Source: Prunella strophiata (lineage: Eukaryota; Chordata; Aves; Passeriformes; Prunellidae). From it: 64,000 nt of DNA. The stretch is from assembly GCA_036583965.1 (NCBI GenBank), contig JAZBQD010000019.1, positions 21,951,085-22,015,084 of the forward strand, read 5' to 3'. Under the pieces are notes generated by a model that was not told the DNA's origin, searched no databases, and saw only the letters and a program-made list of their open reading frames with translations. Shown here piece after piece: positions 10,393 through 54,489 of this stretch; the first letter of the stretch is position 1; every line of letters begins with the position of its first letter. Made by a program: the position numbers and the translations under genes.

Positions 10393-12409
10393 ACAATGAA
10401 ACACTCTCCAAATACTCTTGTTGAACTATGTATAGAGAATAAAAAGTGAGTCAGCCTAGAAGACATACAGTCTCTTTCTCCTCTGATGTTGAGAAGTCAG
10501 TATTTTACATGAACTTTTAGCTTCCTGATAGGTGAATTTTAAAAACTCACTCTGTATTTACTGAGGAAGGCCAGAAGAATCAATAAAGGCCTTGGCTTTC
10601 TAGAGGTGATCATCTCACCAATCATTCCTCCTCTGTTCTGTGCTAAGGACTTAGAGAAGAAGATTTTGTTTTTGTTTTCTTTCTCCTTAACGGATAGGTT
10701 TCTTAATTAGGGTGGGGGAAGAATGACTGCAATTTTGCTGTGGCAAATTAAAACCAAAATGAGGTAGCAAAGAGCAGGATCTAGAGGGAAGGGGGGCAAT
10801 CAGAGACAGTTATTGATTTGGAAATGATTGAGTAGCCAAAAAAGAGCACACAGCCTGGAAAGGAGACTCATCTTTCAAAGCACTGTTCTTGCTGAAAACA
10901 ATCAGTCCAGGCAGAGGTGTTGGTTGATGCTAAAGCTTTGGAGTTAGATTTGTTTCCAGACAGAATTTAAATTTTGGAAAGACTCACTGGTTCATGAGAT
11001 AACTTCTTAGACAAATTCTGAGATTATGAGAGCTAGGAATCATGAAACAGAGCTGGAAAAAAAGTAAACCTGAGGGGAGCATCAAGACATTTTTAGCAGT
11101 AGTGGTAACAAAAAAAAACCTAATTGGAAATAGTTTCCTTCAAGGATGAAGTGTCACTGCTCACCACAGCCTGGGCAGGCAGAGAAATGGAAAAAAACCA
11201 GACAGTGAATATGAGACAAGCACTAAAATCTAACACACTCCTCACTACCAGGTGTTGAGTACCATGTCCCATCTTTCCTAGAACAGAGATAATTGATTTG
11301 GCATCATCTTATCTGGTTCCAGTGGCAGAGACCAAGCTGAGAGACAGCTTTCTGCCACTCCAGTCAGTACATTTTCATTTTCACTGGCCTTTCCCCCCTT
11401 TTCAGACAACATTCCTCTAAGATTAGAGTCAGACTGTTAGCCTGACCTTTCGTTAAATATAACCAGCACCTGGAAAGGCTGTCAGAGAACTGCACCAATC
11501 TTGTGATGACTGGTTTGTGTTTGTCAGCTTGTTCTCGTTGCTATGATGAAACCTGACTTGGGAAAATTGCTGACTGTCAGGTGTCTGTGACAGGTCAGGA
11601 AGATTTTAGCCACACCACTGCAAATAATCTGCAGCCATTCTAAACCCTGCTGAATGTTGCACACAAATAAGCCACTTTTCAGTCCAGCATAGCTGAAAAC
11701 ACACCTCAGGCCCTTTTAAAGCAAGACTTTTGTTCCACCTTGTAGGAGAACTTCTGTTCTTCACAATGACATTGCTCCATCAAATCCTCATCTCAAGCCT
11801 GGTGAAAAATTGGCATCCCTTTTGCTTTTGGCAGAGCACATACCTTGGCATATCTTCTAGGAGGATCTGCTCCATGATCTTCCCAGGTATAAAGGTGAGG
11901 CTCACCAGCTCTCTAGTCCCCAGACCTGACCTGTCAAATGTGAGTGTAGGGATATGATTGCCTCCAAGCCCTTCCTGGCCCAACAGTGTAATCATGCTCC
12001 AGGAGAGATCTGTGTTTGGCATGCTATCTTGATGGTTCAGCATTTACCTGAGCTGAAAGTGGAAGTCTAGCAGACAGGTCCTAGCTTGCATAGTAGTCTT
12101 AAGCACCCAAGCAAGTCTTGCATAGTCTTATTACTACCACTGTCAAATTCACTAGCACTTCTTCCCTTGTCCTAGATCAAAATGATAATGAAGAAATTAA
12201 AGGAAAGAAGGATGCCAGGTGAGGAAGCATAAAGAAGTGAAGATATGGTATGCTCTTTCTGTCCCTGTGGCCTACTCAACCCTGCCTGCAGCTGCAAGCA
12301 TCACTGCACACCATTCTGGAAAAGCAGAGGGGCTCAGTGCTGAAGGCTGCAATCTTTGGCTCCACAGATGTTTAATACTTCCTTTCCCTGAATTTCACAC
12401 TAGAAATGC

Positions 12410-12427
12410 TTTTTTTTTTTTTTTTTT
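12410..12427. repeat. T homopolymer, 18 bp
   Basis: Uninterrupted run of 18 T on the + strand. Confidence 0.95.
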
Positions 12428-15400
12428 CATGTGCATGAAACCTACTGAGAAACCATGGGTCCCATCTGGAGAGTGACTGTGCAAGTACTCTGTGTTTTGA
12501 TTCCATTAATATTATTTTCTGCAGCAGAAAGGTGTAAGAGAAAGAAGCATTAGTCACATACATGCTTAATTGAGATCTAATAACCAAGGTCAGTGCTCAG
12601 CCCAGAATAGATAGCAGAAGCCTCCTGTGATATATTTTTGTGATGAGAGGTTCATAGCACACAGACTGATCTATTATTGGGTTTCACTATGAAAAATTTA
12701 GCTATCTCCTGGAATATGCTCAAATCTATTTTGCATCATTTCCTTGCTTTTTCATTTAAAAATATCTTTCCAATGAGACCTCATGACCATGCAAATTAGC
12801 AAGTCTGTGCTGTGTGGAAAGATTGCTGAACCTCCACTGAAGTGCAGCCATTTGTTCTTTTGCCAGCCCTCTGCAAGATGACAATACCTGTTTGTCAGTG
12901 TCTAGAATGCTTTTCCATGATTTAAACAAAAGCCCTTACAGGGAAAAGATGAGTACTCAAGGGAAGATGCTGCAATGGACACATCAGTGAGGAGAAGCTC
13001 TGGATCTTTGCCTTGAGCCTGTGTTTTGCATCTCTGCAATACACCAGTGCAGCAGAAGTGACACAACTTACTTGCTGGTCTACAGCACTTCCTTGGTTTC
13101 CTGTGGTACTTCAGCCCTACAGCACCAGCATGACCATCCTCTTGGTTTCTTCTTTCCAGCTTTTTCACATGGGGCTGTGCAGGATGCCTCAGTGTTGCTC
13201 CCCAAACCAAGCATCTCCAAACATTTTTAGTCCACAAAGCCTTTCTTCCTTCAAGTTTTCCTCACAGACCACAAAGTAACCATCTCCCCAAACCTCTAAC
13301 TGAGAATATAGAAGAAATATGATTTATAATAGTCTCACAGACCACTTAGAACTAGAGAACTGATGAAAGAAATAAGGCTTCTGAAGATGAAAGGAGTAAG
13401 GTCTCTGAAGATAAAATACAGAAGTCTTTGAGGAACACACCTTAGCACCTGTGGTACCTGAAAGATGCAGCTGTACTTTCTTTACCAGGAGGACAGTACA
13501 GGACATTATTTGATCTAAGTAAGTAAGAACAGAGAACATGTTCCATGTGGGCACTAAAAGCAAGTGTGAATACACTAGGTGCAAAAAGGCCTTATGCTCT
13601 GGTGCACATTTGTCTTTTGTCTGTCCTTGGAGTCTTGCAGTACCTGTTGCTGGTGAGCTCCAAGCTCCTGGTGGTACCAGGATTGGAGCTGTTCACTGTG
13701 ATGCTCCCTGGAGGCACCTCTTGCAGCACAGGTGTGATGTCCTCCAACACACAGCTCTCTGCTCACAGTTTGTGCCCAGGGGCTGGCAGCTGGCTCAGAC
13801 CTTGCTGCTCCTGAGGACACTGAAGTGGACACACAGTGCAAGAACCACGCTGTGTCCCAGTCATTGGAACCACAGCCCTTCTGTCTATGCACTGCAGTAG
13901 TGACCAGTGCAAGAGGTACCCAGACAGTGGCCCCTTCTACTGAAATGTGCAGAAACCACTCCATATCCCAGTGCTTACCATTCCCCCAGTCTGGAGATGG
14001 GGCAGCATGGTCCTCACCCTTCTCCAAAAAGAGAGAGAGAGTTTGGGGGCTTGAGAGCAACGCACAGATGTTATTGCCCGGAAGCCTGGCATCTGTCAGG
14101 GAGGGGAGTGCAGTCGCCATGGCAATTCTTCGCCTCATTTAACAGCCAAGTGACCTCCTGTGGTTACTTGTAGCCATTCCCAGCACAGCAACCCCCTGCC
14201 TGCAGCCCACAGCTACACAACACATCCCTGCTGGGCAACACCGCTGCCCGGAGATAATACACAACATGGATGTGCTCAGCAATTCACACTGCTTCAGCTC
14301 TCTCCCCCTGATATCACCTGTGCCTATAGATAACCACCCCCTCCCTGCTCCTACAACTAAAGGTCCCTCTACTGCACAGACATAAGATGCTCTGGGAGCA
14401 CAAGATCAGCACATGCTCAGCCAGGCACCAAAAGATGCACCCACCCTGGCTCCCCAGCCTTGCCACCACACAGCTCTTGTACAGGTAATTCTTAGATGCA
14501 TTTTGTTTTCATGCTGTGGCATGAACTAGGGAAGCTGGTGATCTGGTTGTTTGGTGCTGCTGACTGGACCCTGCTGCTCACATTCCTTGGCAAATAACTA
14601 CAGGAAATCAATCTTAGTACTGTTTCTCCTGAAAGCACCCTGTGGGTCCCTGCAGGATCTCAAGGAGGGAAGCAGAAACTCCTCAGCCATACACACATGG
14701 CTCCAGCTTCCAGGGACTGTAGGAGTCAGCAGGCACAGACTTGGTGAAGTCTCAAGTTCCCATTTTACATGGTGTAAGTGTCCTTTTCTATCCTGAGCAG
14801 TGGTGAATTCTAACAAGCATGTAGCAAAGGCAGGCAGCCAGGGATGACCCATGACTGAGGGTAGCAGTCACCTGAGTCTGACAGGGCTGCTAACAACCAA
14901 GACCCATTTGTTCCTGCTACACGACTTGTGTGCTCTATTCATGTGGCCAACAGAGTGCTGTTAGAAGTGCTTCAGGCAAAATGTCTCCCTTAGAGAGCTA
15001 GCAGGGTTGCCTGCCCATATCCTTTTGGACCTTTATTCCTCTTTGTAAATCTTTCAAGCTTGCTGACTTCAGCTCTCTTTCTCCTGAGGTTCCCTACCCT
15101 TCCTAAAAGCACCTCAATGTCACCATCCTCAGGCCTGAATGCTCTAATCTGAGTATGATCCAGCTAACACTACCAGACATCTGTATATGTGTGAGGAGAA
15201 AACTGAAATGAGATTTCCCCACCTGACTGCCCATCATCTCTGGACAAGACATCTCCAGTTCTCTCAGGACTGCTCAGAGCTGCACATCTCATCCTCTCCC
15301 TATCTCCAGGAAGTGACAATTCACTTTCCCATCATCGCTACCTGCACACTTGGCTGTGGCTGAGCTCACATGACTCTGAAGGCACTGGCCCTGTTTTTAG

Positions 15401-16362
15401 CCCTGCAGAGGAGGTGTGACCCAAGCAGATCCATGGTGTGTGCAGAGCCCACAGCCAACACAGCTGGGGCCGCTCCAGCCCAGAGAAAGCATCTGATGCC
15501 TGAGCACACACTTCCCTCTTATGGCCATGCCTGACACAGCAACCATGCAGGCCAGCATCTTCACTGGAGATGTGATTTTCCTATGAATATTTATTAATTT
15601 CCTATTAATTTATACCTGTGAAACATTTCCCATGGTTTCCTCTCACATTTATTGGACACAGACATGTCTCCCCTGCAGTCAAGGCTCAAGCACAGAATGA
15701 GCTTTGTAGCCCTGTCTGGCTGCTGCTGAGCAACACACACTGTGAGCAGTGGGAGTGAGAAAGATGTGAGTGCTCAGTCCTGCCTGCAGCATCACACTGT
15801 CTCCCTGATCGAAGGCCAAGTATCAATCCCTGGTCCTGGGGCAGATTTTCCCTCTTGGTAATGCACAGCCTCTAAGATTGTTCATCTCCTCGGGTTAAGT
15901 ATGGCTTTTACTTCCTTTGACTTTGAAGGGAAAGTTTTTAACTACCTAGTTATGGGTAGTTAAGAGCTCTGTTAAATTTCTCCCTTGCCCCATTTCACTG
16001 TATGGCAAAGTCTCTCTCTCTCCTATCTATAACAATATGCTTGCCAAAAGGAGAGACAGCAGCCTTCTGTTTTCCTGTATGGACCTTTTTCTCTGAACTG
16101 AACTTCAGGTTCTTTTTGTGCTTCCATCCCCCCTCATATTAGATTTTGTAATTCAGAAGCAGTTTGCTGCACAGATGGGGTAGTTTCCCCTGATGTCTAA
16201 TCTATGGCCACCTTCCTCCAGTCACCAAGTCAGTTCAGTTCACAAGCCTGAAGAAAATTTTCCATGGGATAATTTTCTGTTGGATGAATTGAACTGACTC
16301 TCTCTGCAAGAAAAAAAAAAAGCTCCTTTAGCCATGTCTTTTGCCAACTTGTCCATCTTCTT

Positions 16363-16364
<2 letters not shown>

Positions 16365-16416
<52 letters not shown>
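16365..16416. repeat. T homopolymer, 52 bp
   Basis: Uninterrupted run of about 52 T on the + strand, the longest in the window. True length is uncertain because homopolymers of this size are error-prone in sequencing. Confidence 0.9.
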
Positions 16417-16730
16417 CTATAGAGAGGCAGGAAATAAGTTCCTGCAAAACTGTGTTTGGTACTGGAAAGGTGGCAAATTACTCCTTCCTTCCTCCCCAAG
16501 GTAAGGTGTGGTCACTGCTCAGGTACTAGAGCCTTGTCCTCACTGTCTCTCTTCTCTACAGTATGCTGTCTCCTCATCTCCCACCTTTGTAATAGCATCA
16601 GTACAGGATGAAAACTATCAACAAAGACATTTTCAAGGGAACACCACTTTTAGTTCTGTTGTTCTGCCAGGAAGAGGTGAATAAGGAAGAACCTGTCCAG
16701 ACTCCTGCAGTACTAACAGCACTGTCAGAA

Positions 16731-16749
16731 GCAGCAGCAGCAGCAGCAG
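16731..16749. repeat. GCA trinucleotide repeat, six units
   Basis: Perfect (GCA)6 plus one base in intergenic DNA; a possible length-variable microsatellite. Confidence 0.9.
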
Positions 16750-17314
16750 TTGTGTTGCCCTTGAAGTCAGTCACAGCAGTTTGATCATGCTCTGCTGGGC
16801 TCTGGGCTCTTTACCAGAGCTTCTCAGAGCACTCCATAGCCACTGATAAAGTGAGACTACATCTGCTCTGAACCTGTTTGCCAGGGTTCTGATGGAAAGA
16901 GGGTAACTTCCATAGACCCAAGAGGTAGATGCAGATCCTCAAAAGTATTTAAGCACCTAGAAAGTAGTTAGAAATTAAAATACTAGGGGCCTTGAGGTCC
17001 TAATGAGGATGTAGTTATATTGGTATTCAGTGTTTTTGCTGATATAGCTGATGGTGCTCAGTAAAGTTCTGCTCAAAAATGAGCCTCATTCTGCTGACAT
17101 AAGCTGCCTGCACACAAGGAGGGCTTCACTGCTCCAGCTCTGCTGCTACAGCGATATCACACGCATTTACATGTAAATTAGGGCTTTGTTTATACCGCAC
17201 AGATGCAGCCTTTCACTTCATCCTGGATGGGGAGGGGGGGCAGGGACAGTAATAGTCTCACTACTCTCATTTTATGGACTAAGAAAGCAAGGCACAAACA
17301 AAATGAACTCACTA

Positions 17315-17539
17315 GTTCAATATCACCCAACATGGGTGTCAAAAAAGGCAGAGATCCTGATCATAGTTTACAACCATGGGACTGTTTTACTGCAGAGAGG
17401 GGGAGACAAGTGAGTCATCACTTGGCTCATAGAAACCTCACCATTATGTGAGGTCAAATTCCCGATGTGTTTGTGTTGGAGCTTGAAATGGAGGCATTAG
17501 GAATGAATGCACCAGGGAGCCCTGAACACCAGGCATGGA
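17315..17539 (+). repeat. Left arm of a ~225-bp inverted repeat pair
   Basis: Read on the + strand, this block matches the reverse complement of 20084-20311 at roughly 90% by eye with a few small indels. Shared landmarks in order are CACCCAACATGGGTGTC, GGCAGAGATCCTGATCATAG, TTTACAACCATGGGACTG, GAGTCATCACTTG, GAGGTCAAATTCC and ATGCACCAGGGAGCCCTGA. Similarity fades on both sides. The family is not recognised. Just outside the arm, a segment near 17265-17300 (ctcattttatggactaagaa) loosely resembles MIR-type SINE cores; that resemblance is weak. Confidence 0.9.
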
Positions 17540-20083
17540 GGCCTGTTCAGATGCACCATCAGAAACTAACCTGAAGACCTAAAATTTCTAGTGCACTGCT
17601 CCTCCACTCACCAACCTGAGTGGAAACAGGCATGAGTAACAAAGAATGTCCATGGAGAGTGGACATGAAAGCTGAAGCAGCACAGGTGATTAACTACACA
17701 CTACAGGAACCAAATATGAGATCAGAAGCTGCAGAGATGACCTTGCTTCCAACTGGTGCCCCAAGTAAATACACACAGTACTCCTGCATCTTGACATCAG
17801 ACCCTGTCATGCCATATTTCCATTTACAAAAGGCAACATAAGCCAAGAATGATGAAATAACTGGTCACATTTCAGCCATTCATTCCCAAACATGCCTCTC
17901 CATTCCCAAACGCTGCTGTATTAAACTCAGTATCTGACATTGATACAAGGTGAATTGCATGGTAGGACCAAACTAATGATTTGTTTCTGGCAATGTTAAT
18001 TTGTATCAGCTTCTCTCTGTGGCAAGTACAAGGTTCCTGGAGCTACAGCCTTTGTTGGCCCAATATTGCCAGGAAGCAACATAAAAAGACACAAAACCAC
18101 AGAGTTACAGGGTGATGGCATAAACAAAGACCAAAAAGTCAGGCTCCAGAAAAAGCAGGCGGTGTCATGAGTTAGTGTCACGTGAAAAGGGGAGATTTAC
18201 TCAACCCTTAGTGTTTATTTGTCTGTCAACAGCCCAGGGAAGCCAAGATCCCTGTGCCTGACCAGTCTGTCAGAGTCCTGTTATGGGGACCCTTCACTGA
18301 GCAGTCCTGCTGGATCATAGGGGTGGTTCCACTGACTTAGGGGCACTCACCAACAGCACAAGGGAGACCAGCCAGTGGGTGTTTCTCTTTATTGGAGTAC
18401 AATACCCGCTGCTGGCAGCTTCCAGTGCCCACAAAGGACTCTCACAGTCCATGGAATAACACTTTATTAATAGAAAACTGTGACAGGCTAAAGTTTGATG
18501 AGTGCTGGTGATAGTATCTGACTGCAAACATATTCAAAGCAATGCACAGACAAGCTCTAATCCCCAATAAAATATTCAGCATGCATAGAGTTTGATTCTT
18601 ACCCAATAGGTGTCTCCACAGGGAAGAAGACAGGTTCAGCCTATCAACTGATAGTTATGATGGAGTCTTCCCTAACTTTTCCCTCATTCTCAACTTACTT
18701 CTATACTACTTCTCTACATTTTGGTGGAGCTTGGGTGACTGCAGTCATGCATACCTTTGTTACTGATTGGTGTAAAATTCTCTCACTTTGTTTTCAAACA
18801 TACAGTCAAAAATACAGAGCACATGCCCAATGAGAGGTGGTTGTACCTTGGGGGTGGGTAACTTTGGGGTGGAGGTGTGTGTTAATGTTACAATTAGGCT
18901 ATAATGAACCAAGTTCATCCAAGGAGCATGATTTCACCATAGCTGTTGGCTCAGCAGCAGGACATCTCCTGTCTCCCTTGGCTGACAGGTTTTATGCAGT
19001 TTCTTAGTTGCTATTGAGTTCCCCTCCCTGCAAGGATTTCAACAGAGCCCAAATGAGGCGTCTCCACTCCACCCTCTGCTCCATCCCCTTCAGCAGGTGC
19101 TGTAGTTGCAGACTGTGGGTGTGGGGAATCATCGTGGAATAGGTTTTGAGCACACCAACCACATTCCATCCAGGGAGCAGCAACTGTGTTTTACTCTATC
19201 ATTTCCATACTGTTATAACCTCCATTAGGCTGTGAATATAACCTCTCAGTTTCCTCTGATATTACCCCCAGTCATCCTTCCACAGCTTGGTGAAATGCAG
19301 TGAAAGTGGATGGATGTTACTGCTGGTCTTAGGTTGGCTCTAAGACACAGTCTGGTTCCACTGCAGAGAAACAGCCATGTCCATTCCAAAACACTGCACA
19401 AGTCACTGCCCAAAGGAGGGCCAAATATCCAAAAATTGAACCAGCAAGGGCTGGGAACAGATATGACAGTTTCTAAGTACTGTTTTGTACAGAAGTCTTG
19501 GGGACAGGGAACATAAGTAACAGCAGATAAAGCACTGGAGGCTCCAAACAAAGCTAGGACAATCTTGGTAGTCAGCCCTGACTAAAGCCTAGAGAAAACA
19601 ACTCTTGGTTGGAATGGCCTGAAAAAAGGTCTGGTGGTGCATACTCCCTTCCTCCCCGCCTCTGCATACACTACAATGTAAGAAATGCTTGTCAGGTCTC
19701 AGCCTTGATGAACAGCACCTGGGCTCAGCTCCTCTTGGGCTTATCAGAAACTGTCTGCTCCCAGGAACTCATGCTTTTCAACAAACAACCTTGGACACTT
19801 ACTTTTCTTGCCTGAATAACAACCTAAGTGTATCTTTTCTTTGAAAGCCTGATAGCAAAAACAACTGGAATTGGCTAAAGCCAACTCTCTTGTGACCCTA
19901 CAAAGTGCAGTCCTAAGTGAGACCCTTTGAGCTCTCCAGGACTGCAGTGGGCTGTGACCAGCAATCTCGCTCTGAGTGGGATGTCTCTCAGAGCTCACAA
20001 ACCTCCAAGTCTGCTGCCCAATTGCTCCTTCCAGAACTTCCCTTCTCCTTGCTGTCTCCAAAGTTCACAGCTCACCTCTCTGA
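17540..20083. other. Spacer between the inverted repeat arms
   Basis: About 2.5 kb without a recognised gene. The texture suggests old repeat sequence, possibly retroelement-derived, but no LTR boundaries, primer-binding site or retroviral domains were found. No open frame here looks coding. Confidence 0.4.
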
Positions 20084-20311
20084 TCCACGCCCTGCATTCA
20101 GGGCTCCCTGGTGCATTCACTCCTAACGCCTCCATCTCAAACTCAAACATGAACACGTCAGGAATTTGACCTCAAATAATGGTGAGGCTTCTATGAGACA
20201 AGTGATGACTCATTTTTCTCCCCCCTCCACAGCAAAAAACAGTCCCATGGTTGTAAACTATGATCAGGATCTCTGCCTTTCCTGACACCCATGTTGGGTG
20301 ATATTGTTCAG
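20084..20311 (-). repeat. Right arm of the ~225-bp inverted repeat pair
   Basis: Reverse complement of the 17315-17539 block at roughly 90% identity by eye, with the arms about 2.5 kb apart. The G/A-rich patch in the middle of the element (around 20218-20240 here) is the least conserved part. Confidence 0.9.
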
Positions 20312-22359
20312 TTGGCAGGGTAAGGCAGTTTGCTCTGCCAGTTCACTGGAATAGTATCCTTGAAACTTAAAATGCAATTTAAAACTGGAATTTGCTCTCC
20401 AGATTTCTTTTGGTTTCCCTATTCTGCAACTGCCTAGTCCAGAAGCACAAGCTGCAGCCACCTGTGTACACAGGTGTCATTGTGCAGTGCACAGAGCCAA
20501 ATCAGAGTTGCCTGCAGGTGTGATTCCAGGAGCTCTGTGGGACTTGTTTGGTGCTGCCTGTGGCAGTAGCTGTGCCCTGGGATGGCATCCCTATGCTGTG
20601 ACTTGTCTCCATGGATATCCTGGGCTCCTCTGTCACTGCAGCCCCAGTGTGAGCATGGCCTTCTGTGTCCCCTGCACTGTGCTGGAAGGGACCAGAGGCC
20701 CCTAAAACACCTGACTATGCTCAGGGCAGGGTGAGCTCCCTCTGTGCAGGGGAGCACTGCAGCTGCTGTGTACAGTCCTGCATGAGCTAACCAGTAGGTC
20801 CCTTAATGCTATTTACATTTCCCAAACCAAAACTGAAACCATCACATTCTAAGGGTTCAAGGACAGATGAAGTGACCAGTCTCTATGTACCTATATGTGA
20901 AAAGGGTTTGTACTTTAATAGATAACACAGCAGTGAGATTCTGTGCCTGGCAGGTGAAGCAGTTTATCCTCTCCAGAAGTAAGGCATTAGCAGATGAAAC
21001 TCGTCCCTGTGCAGGTGGGCAGGCAGGGAGTGGAGGGTGCTGCCCTACATATGCCTTGTGAGTGTAGACTGAGGGACCATCTGCACCCCATGGCAAAAAC
21101 TAGTCAGTATAATTCAATCTGTTCTGTTCAAAGGGAGAGGAGGAAGGAGGAAAATGCTTATAGCCAACTATGGCAACAGGAGAAAAAAATAGGAAGTCTA
21201 CAGTATGTGGTCCCCTAATACACGTCTCTTTCTTGCTCATTTTTAAATTATATTTATTAGTTTCCTCATAGATTACTTCTACTCTGCAAAAGCCCTCCCC
21301 TGCTCATCCAGAAATAAATCACCTGTGCCTCTTCCCCACCAGTGCTCCTCACTGCACCTACACCGAAGCCAGTCCAAGTGCACAAGTACTCAAGTGCTCA
21401 GCAGGGGTGTCTGCTGCTTTGATCCCAAGGTCCTTCCTAGTAACACATCTCTCCTCCATGGCCCCAGCCTGCAGGACAAGAGGTGGGACATGGCCCAGCC
21501 CACCTTAGCTGGTGGCTCTCTCACTGCATGTCAAAAGCAGGTGAAGAAAGCTTAGTGCTAAGCAAGTGCATGCCTGCTTCAGTGGTAGTCCAGACATGGG
21601 AGTAGCCACAGACAGAAGAAAAGGAAAAAGGTAAAACAGCCACCCTGCACTTGCACAGGGTCAAACCCACCCTGCACTTGTTACTGCTGAGGCTGTGTTT
21701 GTACCCCCATTACAAAAAGCCCTCTTGTCCAAAGGGGACATGGGGACATGAAGCAGACTGGACATGCACTGCTGCCTACAAATAGGCTGAAACCAGGCTG
21801 TGAAGCTTTCCTGTCTTCCTGAGGGAAGAAAAATGACTGTCTTTCACAGAAGCTAATTCACTTGTTAGGTACTGCATGTTCATACCAAATTAGCAATAAG
21901 ATCCATGACAAAGACTCCAAGATGTGACTATAATACATAAAAATAAATATCAATAGTAGCAAATCAGACAGAAAAGGATGAGACCATTCTCTCAAATTCA
22001 TATGCTTGAACCTGGTAACTCTTCATTTTGCTTTTCCCCTGTTGCTAAGTGCAAAGAAAAACCATGGCCCTTCCCTCTAAATTACACTGGAGAAATCAAA
22101 GGTCACACTCTTCCATCTTTTCAGTGTGATTAAATGTGTCAGGCTGTTTACTTTCTGCCAGTTAACACTCCTGCAGCTCGGGAACCGCTCCCTACTCCCT
22201 CACCAGGATGCATACATAGTGCACAAATAGACACTGTGGTTTCCTTCTGGCCTTGTCTGCCTGATGCTTGGTCACTCAAACTGCACTGAGGTTGCTAACA
22301 CCCACTCCCGAACTAAACCCAGCATTTCAGAAAACACGTTTGTACTCAAACCTAGTGCG
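20312..22359. other. Intergenic region upstream of the SPTLC2 CpG island
   Basis: No gene recognised. GC content rises toward the CpG island. No clear repeat family was identified by eye. Confidence 0.5.
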
Positions 22360-22973
22360 GGTTTCAAACCCGCCGTGGGCAGAGCGAACAGCCGGGCAGC
22401 TCCAGCTGCCGGGGGCGACTCAGCTCAGCAGGGCGGCCGGGCTCACGCCACTCTTCAGCCCAAGTGTAAATCCTACCGGAATGAAGCTCTGCCCGAGGCT
22501 GGCCTGCAGGCTGCCCTGCAAGGGCCTTCGGTGTCCTGGCGGGCTCCGGCCAAGACACATCTCTGCGGAGCCGTGCCAAAGGCACTGCAGCAACTACGTC
22601 TGATCCCCTCAACGCTTTCTGGGGCTCTCCATCGGATGATTTCACTGGGACACAGCCCAAGGCGTCCTGGGACAGTGCTCCAGGTCTCGGAGGAGCCGCT
22701 TCGTTCATCAGCTCCCTCAGCCCGAACCGGCGAGGGGCTGCCCGCCGCCTCACCCGCCCCGGCCCGCTCCCCGCTCCAGCCGCCCCGGGGATGGTGACGG
22801 CAGCAGCAGCACCCACCCGCGGCGGGCGGGAGCGCGCTCACAGGCGCTCTGAAGCGGAATGAGGAGGGCGGACCGGCTGCCGGCGGCCCCGCTGCCACTG
22901 GCGCCATGCGCCCCCGCCCGCACCGGCGCCCCTTCCCTTTCCTGCTCCCGCCCGCGCCCGCCCATTGGCTGCC

Positions 22974-23309
22974 GCCTCAGCCCCGCCCCCCTCCTCCCTC
23001 CGCCATTGGACGGACGCGGCTTCTCTCTCGCGTCCCTCCCTCTGTCCTCGCGCTGTGATTGGCTGGCTATACCCCTCCCCTTGGCGCCCGTCCCAACCCT
23101 GCCAAGTGATTGGGCAATGCTCGCCCTCTGTCTCCGCCTCCCCACGGGCGTTCCGCTCCGCCATTGGGCGAGCCGCTCCCTTCGCCTTGCTCCCCTCCCA
23201 CCCGGGCGTCGCGCGGGCTCCCATTGGGCGCGGCCCGCCCGCCTCGCGCGCGCGTCGGCGCGCCCGGGCGGGGCCCGTCCCCTCGCGTGACGCGCGCGCC
23301 GGCCATTGG
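22974..23309 (-). promoter_or_regulatory. Array of seven CCAAT boxes (probable NF-Y sites)
   Basis: ATTGG occurs on the + strand at 22974, 23005, 23058, 23109, 23163, 23223 and 23305. All seven are in one orientation, so CCAAT lies on the minus strand. Centre spacings are 31, 53, 51, 54, 60 and 82 bp. Most are flanked by GCC or CC on the left and by GGC or GCG on the right, fitting NF-Y sites in a GC-rich promoter. The last is 80 bp upstream of the SPTLC2 ATG. Confidence 0.85.
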
Positions 23310-23388
23310 CGGAGCGCGCGCCGCGCTTCCGGTGCGGCGCGGCCCGGGCGGGCGGGGGCGGCGGAGCGGGCGCGGCGGGGCCGGCGCG

Positions 23389-54489
<31,101 letters not shown>

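Larger units (their letters stand above)
10393..17314. other. Intergenic, no gene seen; simple repeats
   Basis: No recognisable coding exon. It holds T homopolymers at 12410-12427 and 16365-16416, and six GCA units at 16731-16749. A minus-strand open frame of 187 codons (13575-14138) is the longest in the intergenic region. It resembles no family known to me and contains a duplicated segment about 110 bp apart. The stretch from about 13.0 to 15.8 kb is richer in GC than its surroundings. Confidence 0.5.

Noticed and set aside
18190..19020. Possible endogenous retroviral LTR on the minus strand
   Set aside because: The texture is suggestive, but no TG...CA boundaries, primer-binding site, paired LTR or viral domains could be shown.
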